64,000 nt of DNA from assembly GCF_008868125.1 (NCBI RefSeq), contig NZ_WAAQ01000001.1:310001-374000 (forward strand), read 5' to 3'. Origin of the DNA: Microbacterium maritypicum (lineage in GTDB: Bacteria > Actinomycetota > Actinomycetes > Actinomycetales > Microbacteriaceae). Under the pieces are notes generated by a model. That model was not told the origin of the DNA. It ran no database searches and saw only the letters and a program-made list of their open reading frames with translations. The position numbers and the translations under genes are program-made. Each line of letters opens with the position of its first letter. Position 1 is the stretch's first letter. Positions 8,027-16,345 of this stretch are shown here, piece by piece.

Positions 8027-9028
8027 TCAGCGCCCGACGGTCGACTCCCGCACGATGAGCTCGGCGGGGAACGGGGTCGTCGCGGGCGGCGGTGCGCTGG
8101 GGTCGGCGAGCTGCTGCAGGAGCGCTGCTCCCGCGGCGCGGCCGATCTCGTAGCCGGGCTGCCGCACGCTCGTGAGCGGAACGACGCTCTGGTGCGCCTG
8201 GGCGACGTCGTCGAAGCCGACGAGCGCGATCTCCTCCGGCACCCTGATGCCGTGGCGCAGCAGCTGCGTGAGCACGCCGACCGCCACCATGTCGTTCGCC
8301 GCGAACACGGCGTCGGGGCGCTCGGCGGCGGGCATCGCGATGATCTGCTCACCGGCGAGGAGCCCGTCCTCCGTGGCCAGGTGCGGCACCTCGATCGTCG
8401 TCACGGTCGCCGCGGTCCCTGCGACCGCTTCCCGGAGCCCTGCCAGACGGTCGTTCGACTGGCTCACCGCCGGATTGCCGAGGAACAGGATGCGCCGTCG
8501 GCCGAGTGTCACGAGATGCTCTCCTGCGAGTCGCCCGCCGTCTCGGTCGTCGAACAGCACGGATGCGACCTTCGAGGAGTCGGGGATCGGGCCCACCACG
8601 ACCGAGCGGATGCCGCGATCGGCCAGGGCTTCCAGGCGCGGCACCACGTCACCGAGCGGGTAGATGACGATGCCCTGCACCCGGTGCGCCTCGAACATGT
8701 CGAGGTTGCGCCGCTCCTGTGCGTCGTCGCGGTTGCTGTTGCTGAAGAACAGCGACCAGCCGCCCTCTCGGGCGACGTCTTCGACCCCGCGCGAGAGGTC
8801 GTGGAAGTAGGGCAGCCAGGCATCGAGCAGGATGAGGGCGAGCGCCTTGCTCGATCCCGCACGCAGCTGCCGAGCCGACTCGTTGGGCACGAAGCCGAGC
8901 TGCTCGATCGCCGACCGCACCCGTTCGCGGCTCGCGGCTCCGAGCACGTGCGGGTGGTTGAGGTAGTTCGAGACGGTGGAGGAGGAGACTCCGGCGAGGG
9001 CGGCGACGTCCTTGACGCTCGCGGGCAT
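8027..9028 (-). CDS. LacI-family transcriptional regulator
   Basis: Sugar-responsive repressor of 333 aa. The N-terminal HTH (residues 4-30) contains VKDVAALAGVSSSTVSNYLN followed by the hinge SARQLRAGSSKALAL, then a periplasmic-binding-type ligand domain (VVVGPIP, VLFDDRDGGRLAGEHL, DAVFAANDMVAVGV). It ends with an IVRESTV strand as usual. The ATG at 9028 places the HTH at the extreme N-terminus as in the family; longer in-frame extension upstream is not family-like. It is divergent from the epimerase gene, whose promoter is bracketed by two LacI-type operators. The ligand is probably the epimerase's sugar. Confidence 0.9.
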   Translation of the reverse strand: MPASVKDVAALAGVSSSTVSNYLNHPHVLGAASRERVRSAIEQLGFVPNESARQLRAGSSKALALILLDAWLPYFHDLSRGVEDVAREGGWSLFFSNSNRDDAQERRNLDMFEAHRVQGIVIYPLGDVVPRLEALADRGIRSVVVGPIPDSSKVASVLFDDRDGGRLAGEHLVTLGRRRILFLGNPAVSQSNDRLAGLREAVAGTAATVTTIEVPHLATEDGLLAGEQIIAMPAAERPDAVFAANDMVAVGVLTQLLRHGIRVPEEIALVGFDDVAQAHQSVVPLTSVRQPGYEIGRAAGAALLQQLADPSAPPPATTPFPAELIVRESTVGR

Positions 9029-9098
9029 GGGACTCCTTGGTCGGGCCGCGTCGATCGGGGTTCCTGACGGCGTCGGCGGCATCAGGATATCGGAGGAC

Positions 9099-9180
9099 TT
9101 GCAACGTGCCAAGAAAGTTCTTGACAGGGGTCGGTCGACCGACGTAGCGTGACTCGCACGCCGGAGTTGCAACGTGCCAA
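9099..9180 (+). promoter_or_regulatory. Epimerase promoter bracketed by two identical LacI-type operators
   Basis: TTGCAACGTGCCAA occurs at 9099-9112 and again, identically, at 9167-9180 (68 bp apart, about 6.5 helical turns). Between them lie TTGACA (9121-9126) and TAGCGT (9145-9150, 18-nt spacer). The imperfect dyad around a central CG step is typical of LacI/GalR members. The arrangement fits looping repression by the adjacent regulator. Confidence 0.75.
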
Positions 9181-9224
9181 CCCCGGGACGGCGACGGTGC
9201 CGCACACCCGCTGCGAGAGGTCTC

Positions 9225-10094
9225 ATGAACATCGGCTGCCACGGGCTCGTCTGGACGGGGAACTTCGATGCCGAGGGCATCCGTCTGGCGGTGCACAAGA
9301 CCAGGGAGGCGGGTTTCGACCTCATCGAGTTCCCGCTCATGGATCCGTTCACGTTCGACGTCTCCGTCGCGAAGGATGCGCTGGAGGAGTACGACCTCGC
9401 CGTCAGTGCTTCGCTCGGACTCTCCGAGGCGACCGATGTCACCAGCGCCGATCCGGCGATCGCGGCGGCGGGCGAAGCGCTCCTGGTCAAGGCTGTCGAC
9501 GTGCTCGCCGACCTCGGTGGAGAGCATTTCTGCGGGGTGATCTACAGCGCCATGAAGAAGTACATGGAGCCCGTGACCCCTGAGGGTCTCGCGAGCAGCA
9601 AGGCCGCGATCGCCCGGGTCGCCGACCATGCGGCCGCGCGCGGGGTGTCGGTCTCGCTCGAGGTCGTGAATCGCTACGAGACGAACGTGCTCAACACCGC
9701 ACGACAGGCCCTCGCCTACATCGCCGAGGTGGATCGCCCGAATCTCGGGATCCACATCGACACATATCACATGAACATCGAGGAGTCGGATATGTTCACG
9801 CCCGTCCTCGATGCGGCACCGGCGCTGCGCTATGTGCACATCGGGGAGAGCCACCGCGGCTATCTCGGCACCGGAACGGTGGACTTCGACACCTTCTTCA
9901 AGGCGCTCGGTCGCATCGGTTACGGCGGCCCCATCGTGTTCGAGTCGTTCTCGTCGGCGGTCGTCGCGCCTGACCTGAGTCGCATGCTCGGCATCTGGCG
10001 GAACCTCTGGAACGACAACGACGAGCTCGGCGCGCACGCCAACGCGTACATCCGCGACAAGCTCGTCGCGGTCGATTCGATCCGCCTCCACTGA
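9225..10094 (+). CDS. Sugar phosphate isomerase/epimerase (D-tagatose/D-psicose 3-epimerase-like)
   Basis: Xylose-isomerase-like TIM barrel of 289 aa in the ketose 3-epimerase group. Metal and substrate residues are visible in SLEVVNRYETN (glutamate, about residue 147-157), GIHIDTYHMNIEE (D and H, about 179-191), RYVHIGESHRGYLGTG (H and E) and VFESFSS (last glutamate). It probably interconverts free ketohexoses or pentuloses such as allulose and fructose. The start at 9225 gives MNIGCHGLVW, matching the family. It stands directly downstream of the double LacI operator and upstream of the ABC importer, probably as a separate transcription unit. Confidence 0.83.
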   Translation: MNIGCHGLVWTGNFDAEGIRLAVHKTREAGFDLIEFPLMDPFTFDVSVAKDALEEYDLAVSASLGLSEATDVTSADPAIAAAGEALLVKAVDVLADLGGEHFCGVIYSAMKKYMEPVTPEGLASSKAAIARVADHAAARGVSVSLEVVNRYETNVLNTARQALAYIAEVDRPNLGIHIDTYHMNIEESDMFTPVLDAAPALRYVHIGESHRGYLGTGTVDFDTFFKALGRIGYGGPIVFESFSSAVVAPDLSRMLGIWRNLWNDNDELGAHANAYIRDKLVAVDSIRLH

Positions 10095-10130
10095 GCGGAA
10101 TCGCGGGGGAAGGAGAGCGGAAGATCAAGA

Positions 10131-10226
10131 TGTCATTACAGGTCTTCCCAATCTCTCCGACCTTAGATACATTTAGATACAACTTGCGCTGGCCGTGGCG
10201 CAGGACGCAGAATTGATCCGATGTTT
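10131..10226 (+). promoter_or_regulatory. ABC-transporter upstream region with two operator types
   Basis: The 188-nt gap before the importer contains TGTCATTACAGG (10131-10142), matching the TGT-N4-ACA motif of rbsK and the cupin operon; a direct repeat TTAGATACA (10163-10171 and 10173-10181, 10-bp period), whose TAGATAC units also resemble -10 elements; and ATTGATCCGATGT (10212-10224), matching the fucose-cluster site at 2871. Integration of two regulators at one transporter is the simplest reading. Confidence 0.55.
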
Positions 10227-10282
10227 GCGGCGGAATGATCCGCCGACATCGAAGCAGAACCTTCAAGGAAGCAGGTGAGCGC

Positions 10283-11785
10283 ATGAGTGGACCCATCCTC
10301 CGGGTCGAGGGGATCAGCAAGGGATTCCCCGGCGTGCAGGCGCTGAAGGACGTGCACCTCGAGGTGCACGCCGGCGAGGTGCTCGTGCTCGTGGGCGAGA
10401 ACGGCGCGGGAAAGTCGACGCTGATGAAGATCCTCTCCGGGATCTACACCAAGGACGAGGGCACGATCACGTTCGAGGGTCAGGAGGTGGAGCTCACCAG
10501 CCCCCTCCAGGCGCAGGAGCTCGGCATCACGATCATCCATCAGGAGCTCAACCTGATGCCCGATCTGACCGTGGCGCAGAACATCTACGTGGGGCGAGAG
10601 CCCACCACCGGGCCGTTCCTGTCGGAGCGCAAGCTGAACGCGCAGACCGCGGAACTGCTGCAGCGCCTGGACATCCACCTGAACCCCCGGCAGCTCGTCG
10701 GCGAGCTCACGGTGGCCGAGCAGCAGATGGTCGAGATCGCCAAGGCGCTGTCGTTCAACGCCAAGGTGCTCATCATGGACGAGCCGACCTCCGCCCTCAC
10801 CGACACCGAGGTCGAGACGCTCTTCGTGCTGATCGAGCAGCTCAAGGCGCGCGGCACCGGGATCGTCTACATCTCGCACCGCATGGACGAGCTGCGCCGT
10901 CTGGCCGACCGGGTGACCGTCCTCCGTGACGGCACATACATCGGATCACTCGACAGGTCCGAGATCACCATCCCAACCATCATCGAGATGATGGTCGGAC
11001 GTGTGATCGACGAGGGTACCCGTCCGCAGGCCCGAGAGCACGCGAACGATCCCGTTGTCCTCGAGGTGCAGGGTCTGTCGACCAAGAACCTCCTGAAAGA
11101 CGTCTCGTTCCAGCTGCACAAGGGCGAGATCCTCGGCTTCGCCGGGCTCATGGGCGCCGGGCGCACCGAGACCGCGCGTGCCGTGATCGGCGCCGATCAC
11201 CGCGACAGCGGCACGATCGCGATCGACGGTCGCACGGTGCGGATCGCCCAGCCCGCCGACGCCGTGCAGCACGGCGTCGGATACCTCTCGGAGGACCGCA
11301 AGCTCCTCGGCCTCATGCTCGAGCAGGACGTGACGTTCAACACCGTGCTCGCCTCGCTCGGCTCCTACGCCAACGCGATCGGGTGGATGGGCGACAGCAA
11401 GGCGAAGAACCGCACCAAGGAGTACGTGCAGCAGCTGCGCGTGAAGACCCCCTCGGTCAACCAGGTCGTCAAGCTCCTCTCCGGAGGGAACCAGCAGAAG
11501 GTCGTCATCGCCCGCTGGCTGATGCGCGACTGCGACATCCTCATCTTCGACGAGCCGACCCGAGGGATCGACGTCGGCGCGAAGGAGGAGATCTACCGCC
11601 TCATGCAGCAGCTCGCTGATGCAGGCAAGTCCATCATCGTCATCTCATCCGAGCTCCCGGAGATCCTCCGTGTGGCGAACCGCATCGCGGTCTTCGCCAA
11701 CGGCCGCATCACCGGGACGCTCCGCAACGAGGAAGCAAGCCAGGAGAAGATCATGCAACTCGCAGCCCACGGGGAGGAAGACTGA
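10283..11785 (+). CDS. Sugar ABC transporter ATP-binding protein (RbsA type)
   Basis: Duplicated ATPase of 500 aa energising monosaccharide uptake. The first domain has Walker A GENGAGKSTLMK (about residue 39), an early-domain LSGIYTKDEG stretch and Walker B VLIMDEPTSAL; the second has a degenerate Walker A (GLMGAGRTE), signature LSGGNQQKV and Walker B ILIFDEPTRGIDVG. This asymmetric pair is characteristic of the CUT2 family (ribose, galactose, xylose and similar). The ATG at 10283 is preceded by AGGTGAG. It overlaps the permease by 1 nt. Operators upstream link it to the fucose and FGGY-kinase clusters. Confidence 0.92.
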   Translation: MSGPILRVEGISKGFPGVQALKDVHLEVHAGEVLVLVGENGAGKSTLMKILSGIYTKDEGTITFEGQEVELTSPLQAQELGITIIHQELNLMPDLTVAQNIYVGREPTTGPFLSERKLNAQTAELLQRLDIHLNPRQLVGELTVAEQQMVEIAKALSFNAKVLIMDEPTSALTDTEVETLFVLIEQLKARGTGIVYISHRMDELRRLADRVTVLRDGTYIGSLDRSEITIPTIIEMMVGRVIDEGTRPQAREHANDPVVLEVQGLSTKNLLKDVSFQLHKGEILGFAGLMGAGRTETARAVIGADHRDSGTIAIDGRTVRIAQPADAVQHGVGYLSEDRKLLGLMLEQDVTFNTVLASLGSYANAIGWMGDSKAKNRTKEYVQQLRVKTPSVNQVVKLLSGGNQQKVVIARWLMRDCDILIFDEPTRGIDVGAKEEIYRLMQQLADAGKSIIVISSELPEILRVANRIAVFANGRITGTLRNEEASQEKIMQLAAHGEED

Positions 11786-12819
11786 TGAGCGCTCCGCAGC
11801 AGCCCGGATCGTCGACGACGACGATCATCCAGACCGCCGTGAACGAGAACACCGACAAGAGAGACGTCGGCGCGTTCCTGAAGCGGCAGTTCCAGCAGTC
11901 GCTGGCGTTCGGCACGCTCATCGTGCTGATCATCTTCTTCTCGATCGCCAGCCCCAACTTCTTCACCTTCAGCAACATCGCCACGGTGCTGCTGTCGACC
12001 GCCGTCATCGGCATCCTCGCCCTCGGCACGACCTTCGTCATCATCACCGGCGGCATCGACCTGTCGATCGGCACCGGCATGGCGCTGTGCGCCGTGATGA
12101 CGGGTGTGTTCGTGACGAACATGGGGCTCCCGGTCTGGGTCGGCGTCATCGGCGGCATCCTCACCGGTGTGCTGATGGGCCTGATCAACGGTGTGAACAT
12201 CACGTTCCTCCGGCTCCCGCCGTTCATCGCGACCCTGGCGATGATGATGATCGCCGGTGGCCTCGCCCTCGTGATCTCGGGTGTCGCGCCGATCTACTTC
12301 TCGACGTCGGCCCCCGACTTCAAGAAGATCGCCCTCGGCGTGATCATCCCCGGCATCCCGAACGCCGTTCTCGTCACCGCCGTGCTCGCGATCATCGCGT
12401 ACCTCGTGCTGTCGAAGACGCTGCTCGGCCGGTACACCTTCGCGATCGGCTCGAACGAAGAGGCCACGCGCCTCTCGGGCGTCAACACGCGTCGCTGGAC
12501 GATCCTGATCTACATGTTCGCCGGGGCGTTCACCGGCGTCGCGGGCATCGTCATCGCCTCCCGCCTCGACTCGGCGCAGCCGCAGATCGGCACCGGGTAC
12601 GAGCTGCAGGCGATCGCCGCGGTCATCATCGGCGGAACCTCGCTGCTGGGCGGACGCGGCTCGATCCTCGGCACCGTGATCGGCGCCCTCATCATGAGCG
12701 TGCTCGTGAACGGTCTGCGCATCATGTCGATCCAGTCCGAATGGCAGAACATCGTCGTCGGCGTCGTCGTGCTGCTCGCGGTCTTCCTCGACTCGCTCCG
12801 CAACCGACAGCGCACCTGA
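11785..12819 (+). CDS. Sugar ABC transporter permease (RbsC type)
   Basis: CUT2-family inner-membrane permease of 344 aa with about 9-10 hydrophobic segments after a polar 35-residue N-terminus. Visible family features are ITGGIDLSIGTG (about residue 88), the cytoplasmic GSNEEATRLSGVN loop that contacts the ATPase, and IIGGTSLLGGRGSILGT near the C-terminus. It starts inside the ATPase stop codon (TGATG), so synthesis is coupled. The specific sugar is not readable from the sequence. Confidence 0.92.
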   Translation: MSAPQQPGSSTTTIIQTAVNENTDKRDVGAFLKRQFQQSLAFGTLIVLIIFFSIASPNFFTFSNIATVLLSTAVIGILALGTTFVIITGGIDLSIGTGMALCAVMTGVFVTNMGLPVWVGVIGGILTGVLMGLINGVNITFLRLPPFIATLAMMMIAGGLALVISGVAPIYFSTSAPDFKKIALGVIIPGIPNAVLVTAVLAIIAYLVLSKTLLGRYTFAIGSNEEATRLSGVNTRRWTILIYMFAGAFTGVAGIVIASRLDSAQPQIGTGYELQAIAAVIIGGTSLLGGRGSILGTVIGALIMSVLVNGLRIMSIQSEWQNIVVGVVVLLAVFLDSLRNRQRT

Positions 12820-12975
12820 GACCTGGACGGCGACGAAACCCGTGCCCGTCGTCGTCCTCCGGCCACGGCCGGCTTCCGCGGAGACATCCGCACAGGCACC
12901 TGGAATGTCCACAGCGCCGGCTCGTCCGGCATCCACACAGAACAAACCGAGTCGTACCCAAACAATGGAGTTTTC

Positions 12976-13974
12976 ATGAAATTCGGGAAGAAGACCGCAC
13001 TCGTGGCCCTCATGGCCGCATCCGCACTGGTGTTCGCCGGCTGTGCCGGTGGCGGCGACGTGATCGAGGAAGGCTCGAGCAGCGGGGGCAGCAGCGACGG
13101 CGAGATGTACATCGCCATGGTCTCGAAGGGCTTCCAGCACCAGTTCTGGCAGGCCGTGAAGAAGGGCGCCGAGGACAAGGCGAAGGAGCTCGGCGTGAAG
13201 ATCACGTTCGAGGGTCCTGCCGCCGAGACCGAGATCGCCGCGCAGCTGGAGATGCTGACCGCAGCGATCGACAAGAACCCGAGTGCCATCGCCTACGCCG
13301 CCCTCGACCCCGAGGCGTGCGTCGCCCCGCTCGAGCAGGCCAAGGCGAAGGACATTCCCGTCGTCTACTTCGACGCCCCCTGCAACGGCGACGTCGGGCT
13401 CAGCCTGTCGGCCACCGACAGCAAGGTCGCCGGTGCGCTCGCCGCCGAGCACATGGCCGAACTGATCGGCGGCGAGGGCCAGGTCGCGATCGTCGGCCAC
13501 TCGCAGATCAACTCCACCGGTGTCGAGCGTCGCGACGGCTTCGTCGACAAGATCAAGGCGGACTACCCCGACATCGAGATCGTCGACATCCAGTACGGTG
13601 ACGGCGACCACCTCAAGTCGGCTGACATCGCCAAGACCCTGATCGCGGCCCACCCCGACCTCAAGGGCATCTACGGCACCAACGAAGGCTCCGCCATCGG
13701 TGTCGTGAACGCCGTGAACGAGCTGGGCCTCGAGAAGGGCAAGATCACGATCGTCGGCTTCGACTCCGGCGCCGCGCAGATCAACGCCATCAAGGACGGC
13801 ACCATGGCCGGCGCGATCACGCAGGACCCGATCGGCATCGGCGCACAGGTCGTGCAGGCCGCGTACGACGCCGCCAACGGCAAGTCGGTCGAGAAGTTCT
13901 ACGACACCGGCTCGTACTGGTACGACAAGACCAACATCGAAGACCCGAAGATCGCGGGCGTGCTCTACGAGTGA
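12976..13974 (+). CDS. Sugar ABC transporter substrate-binding lipoprotein
   Basis: Periplasmic-binding-protein-like lipoprotein of 332 aa. The signal peptide MKFGKKTALVALMAAS is followed by lipobox VFAGC (Cys22), a Ser/Gly-rich linker, then a type I two-lobe sugar-binding fold beginning YIAMVSKGFQHQFWQAVKKG, with DPEACVAPLEQAK and GFDSGAAQINAIKDG typical of the RbsB group. It is the last gene of the importer operon, after a 156-nt gap that contains GC-rich dyads and a GGAG ribosome binding site. A strong terminator follows. Confidence 0.92.
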   Translation: MKFGKKTALVALMAASALVFAGCAGGGDVIEEGSSSGGSSDGEMYIAMVSKGFQHQFWQAVKKGAEDKAKELGVKITFEGPAAETEIAAQLEMLTAAIDKNPSAIAYAALDPEACVAPLEQAKAKDIPVVYFDAPCNGDVGLSLSATDSKVAGALAAEHMAELIGGEGQVAIVGHSQINSTGVERRDGFVDKIKADYPDIEIVDIQYGDGDHLKSADIAKTLIAAHPDLKGIYGTNEGSAIGVVNAVNELGLEKGKITIVGFDSGAAQINAIKDGTMAGAITQDPIGIGAQVVQAAYDAANGKSVEKFYDTGSYWYDKTNIEDPKIAGVLYE

Positions 13975-13986
13975 CACCGCATCGTC

Positions 13987-14022
13987 GAAGAAGCCCCTCA
14001 CCTTCGGGTGGGGGGCTTCTTC
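13987..14022. terminator. Intrinsic terminator after the ABC importer operon
   Basis: GAAGAAGCCCCTCACC (13987-14002) folds onto GGTGGGGGGCTTCTTC (14007-14022) with a TTCG tetraloop, with one G-T pair and the rest matched. It sits 12 nt after the binding-protein stop, between convergent operons. The terminal CTTCTTC supplies the U-rich tail, and the complement does the same, so it can work in both directions. Confidence 0.85.
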
Positions 14023-14044
14023 ATGTGGGAGTGATGGTCGAAGG

Positions 14045-14341
14045 TCAGACGCGGCGGAGGAAGGTGAGCTGCGACGACGGTTCGACGATCAGCTCCTGCA
14101 GCGCCGCGTTGAAGGGGATGCCTGCGGGGGCGGCGATGTGCGCCTGGAAGGCCGCTTCGTCGCGATAGACCTCGTAGACGAAGAAGCGGTCGGGGTCGTC
14201 GACGAGCCGGGTCGCATCGAAGACGACGTTGCCCTCCTCGGCGCGCACGACCTCGGCGAAATCGCGCAACAGGGCCGCCACGCGGTCGCCCGTTCCGGGC
14301 TGGGCGGTGAAGGTGGCGTGCAGGATGATCGGCTCGGACAC
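14045..14341 (-). CDS. Antibiotic biosynthesis monooxygenase (ABM) domain protein
   Basis: Small dimeric alpha/beta-barrel protein of 98 aa (YgiN-like quinol monooxygenase or sugar-mutarotase-like ABM fold). Visible are ILHATFTAQPGTGDRV at the N-terminus, the EEGNVVFDATR strand and FFVYEVYRDEAAFQAHIAAP, the conserved ABM helix. The GTG start (14341) has GAGGAG 5 nt upstream. It is the last gene of the minus-strand sugar operon, 70 nt after the phosphotriesterase-like gene. No catalytic residue identifies the reaction; in sugar operons such proteins are often of unknown role. Confidence 0.75.
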   Translation of the reverse strand: MSEPIILHATFTAQPGTGDRVAALLRDFAEVVRAEEGNVVFDATRLVDDPDRFFVYEVYRDEAAFQAHIAAPAGIPFNAALQELIVEPSSQLTFLRRV

Positions 14342-14411
14342 GGTGTCTCCTCGGGGATGTCGGGCGTGGAGTCGGATGCTCATGGTCATGCTCGTGCGCA
14401 GGGGGAGAAGA

Positions 14412-15383
14412 TCACGGCGCGAGGGTCAGCAGGCGGGCCGGGGTGGTCACGAGCATCCGGTGCACGGCGTCGTCGCCGACGGCCGCGCGGAGGCGCGGGA
14501 GGTAGCGGTCGCCGAGGTAGGCGAGTCCGGGCATGCCGCCGTAGGCGATGTACCGCGTGCGCCGGGCGACGTCGCCGCCGAGCACGATCCGGTCGCCGGC
14601 CCCGCGCTCCACCACCGCGACCGTCAGGGCGAGCAGCTCGGCGTCGGAGCGGGTGCGCGGACGCGCGAAGCCGTCGTAGCCGAGGTGGGCTCCACGTTCG
14701 GCGAGCGACACGTGCAGCCCGGAGTCGGGGTCGCGGTCGGCGTGCGCGAGCACGACCCGATCGGCGGACACGCCCTCGGCGTCGAGCAGGTCGAGCACCT
14801 CATGGGCCGCGGTGCCGAACTCCAGATGCACCATGACCGCAGCGCCCGTCGCGCGGTGCGCCTCGGCCACGGCGATCAGGGTGGTGCGCTCGAACGCACT
14901 GATGCGCCAGTAGTCGGCGCCGCCCTTGAGCAGACCTGCGCGCACGGGTCCGCCATCGGGCGCGGCAGCGAGGGACACCTCGGGCGTCTCGAAGATCTCC
15001 CCGTCGTCGGCGGGCATCCCGCGCGTGATGTCGGCGATGAAGAGGGCGGCCAGACGCTCGGAGGCCCACACCTGCATCGGATGATCCGCGCCGTAGTGCG
15101 CCTCGCGGTGTCGGCCGGTCGTCGCGACGATGTGCAGTCCGGTCGTCGCACTGATCCGGGCCAGGGCTGCGGGGTCGCGGGCAAGGCCGAACGGTGTGGC
15201 ATCCACCATCGCCTCGAACCCGCTCGCCTGCAGCAGGGCTGCTTCTTCGCCTGACGCCCGCTCGTCGTCGAGCTCGTCGCCCGGGAGCAGCGGCGACACC
15301 TGGAACAGGTGCTCGTGATAGTCCACCCGCCCGAGCAGCGCCGGGTCGATATCGCCGAGCACCGTGCGGACGAGGGCGGACAT
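14412..15383 (-). CDS. Phosphotriesterase-family metal-dependent hydrolase
   Basis: Amidohydrolase-superfamily TIM barrel of 323 aa resembling PTE and PTE-like lactonases. The binuclear metal set is readable in order: HxH in RVDYHEHLFQVS (about residue 20-22), lysine in LLKGGADY (about 148), histidines in VMVHLEFG and VVLAHADRD, and aspartate in IVLGGDVAR. Its start overlaps the stop of the shikimate-dehydrogenase-like gene (TGATG). In a sugar operon a sugar-lactone or phosphodiester/ester substrate is more plausible than an organophosphate. Substrate unknown. Confidence 0.8.
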   Translation of the reverse strand: MSALVRTVLGDIDPALLGRVDYHEHLFQVSPLLPGDELDDERASGEEAALLQASGFEAMVDATPFGLARDPAALARISATTGLHIVATTGRHREAHYGADHPMQVWASERLAALFIADITRGMPADDGEIFETPEVSLAAAPDGGPVRAGLLKGGADYWRISAFERTTLIAVAEAHRATGAAVMVHLEFGTAAHEVLDLLDAEGVSADRVVLAHADRDPDSGLHVSLAERGAHLGYDGFARPRTRSDAELLALTVAVVERGAGDRIVLGGDVARRTRYIAYGGMPGLAYLGDRYLPRLRAAVGDDAVHRMLVTTPARLLTLAP

Positions 15384-16345
15384 CAGCGCACCGACTCCGC
15401 GGCCTCGGCGAGCCGTTCGACGATCTCGGGCGTCAGGTCGAGATCGAACACATCGGCCACGACCTGCGACCAGCCGTGGATGAAATACCGCCAGCCGTCG
15501 ACCACGTGCAGCCCGCGTGCGAACGCTTGCGCCTCGGCCTGGTGGAGGAACTCGAGCGAGCCGCGGTAGTTGAACTCCCATGCATACGCGCCCTCGGGGA
15601 ACACCACCGCGTCGGTCAGAGGAGAGCCGGGCCGGTCCTTGCCGAGCCCCGTCGCGTTGGCGATCACCGATCCTGCGGGGGCGGCGGCCACCAGCGCGTC
15701 GGCATCTTCGGCGGAAGCGGTCACGACGTACTCGATCAGCCCCTCCCTGGTGCCGTGCTGGCGGTGCACATCGCGCAGGTGGTCGAGCTTGTCCTGTGTG
15801 CGGGCCGTCACCGTGATCTTCGCCGGGGCGTCTTCGCGTTCGGCCAGCGCCCAGCTCAGGGCGGTGCCCGAACCTCCGGCGCCGAGGATCACGACTGCGG
15901 CCCCGGTGCGGGCGAAGTGGTCGGCGGGAAGGAAGTCGTTCAGGGCGAGGGCGACCGTGATCGGGTCCTTCGCCCGCCCCGACAGGACCGCGCCCCGTTT
16001 GGAGATGCTGGAGATCTCGCAGCACGACACCGCGAACGGGTCGAGCTCGTCGAACAGGTCGGAGGCCGCGGCGTACACGTTCATCTTGTGCGTGGTCACG
16101 AGCGCCCCGCGGTGATGCGGGTCGTCGCGGATCTGCTCGACCATGGCGCGGTACTGCGCGGGCTCGGCATCCATCGGCAGGTCGTGGCCGAGCAGGGTGC
16201 GGGTCGGCAGGCCCAGGATGTCGGCCCAGAGCGGGAAGACCTTCATGATCGACGATGACGCGGTGGTCACCCCGACGAACCCCATGTAGTCGGCGGATGC
16301 CGTGGCCGGTGTCGCGGCCTCTGTGCGGACGGCGTCGATGGTCAT
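15383..16345 (-). CDS. Shikimate dehydrogenase-like NAD(P) oxidoreductase
   Basis: AroE-fold dehydrogenase of 320 aa, longer than canonical AroE (about 270-290). The substrate domain has SSSIMKVFPLWAD and GALVTTHKMNVYAAASD, with the catalytic lysine of the THK motif; the NAD(P) domain has VVILGAGGSGTALSWALA (about 149-166) and NATGLGKD. It lies between a hydroxyacid dehydrogenase and a PTE-like hydrolase, overlapping both neighbours, so a catabolic role on a polyol or cyclic sugar-acid is more likely than aromatic biosynthesis. YdiB- or quinate/shikimate-type activity is another possibility. Confidence 0.78.
   Translation of the reverse strand: MTIDAVRTEAATPATASADYMGFVGVTTASSSIMKVFPLWADILGLPTRTLLGHDLPMDAEPAQYRAMVEQIRDDPHHRGALVTTHKMNVYAAASDLFDELDPFAVSCCEISSISKRGAVLSGRAKDPITVALALNDFLPADHFARTGAAVVILGAGGSGTALSWALAEREDAPAKITVTARTQDKLDHLRDVHRQHGTREGLIEYVVTASAEDADALVAAAPAGSVIANATGLGKDRPGSPLTDAVVFPEGAYAWEFNYRGSLEFLHQAEAQAFARGLHVVDGWRYFIHGWSQVVADVFDLDLTPEIVERLAEAAESVR

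Noticed and set aside
9131..9142. TCGGTCGACCGA palindrome in the epimerase promoter spacer
   Set aside because: Perfect but GC-rich and single; the flanking repeated 14-mers explain regulation better. Mentioned but not called as a separate site.
12820..12975. Possible riboswitch or attenuator between permease and binding-protein genes
   Set aside because: The 156-nt gap has GC-rich dyads such as CGGCCACGGCCG but no recognisable riboswitch core; a differential-expression hairpin is possible but unsupported.
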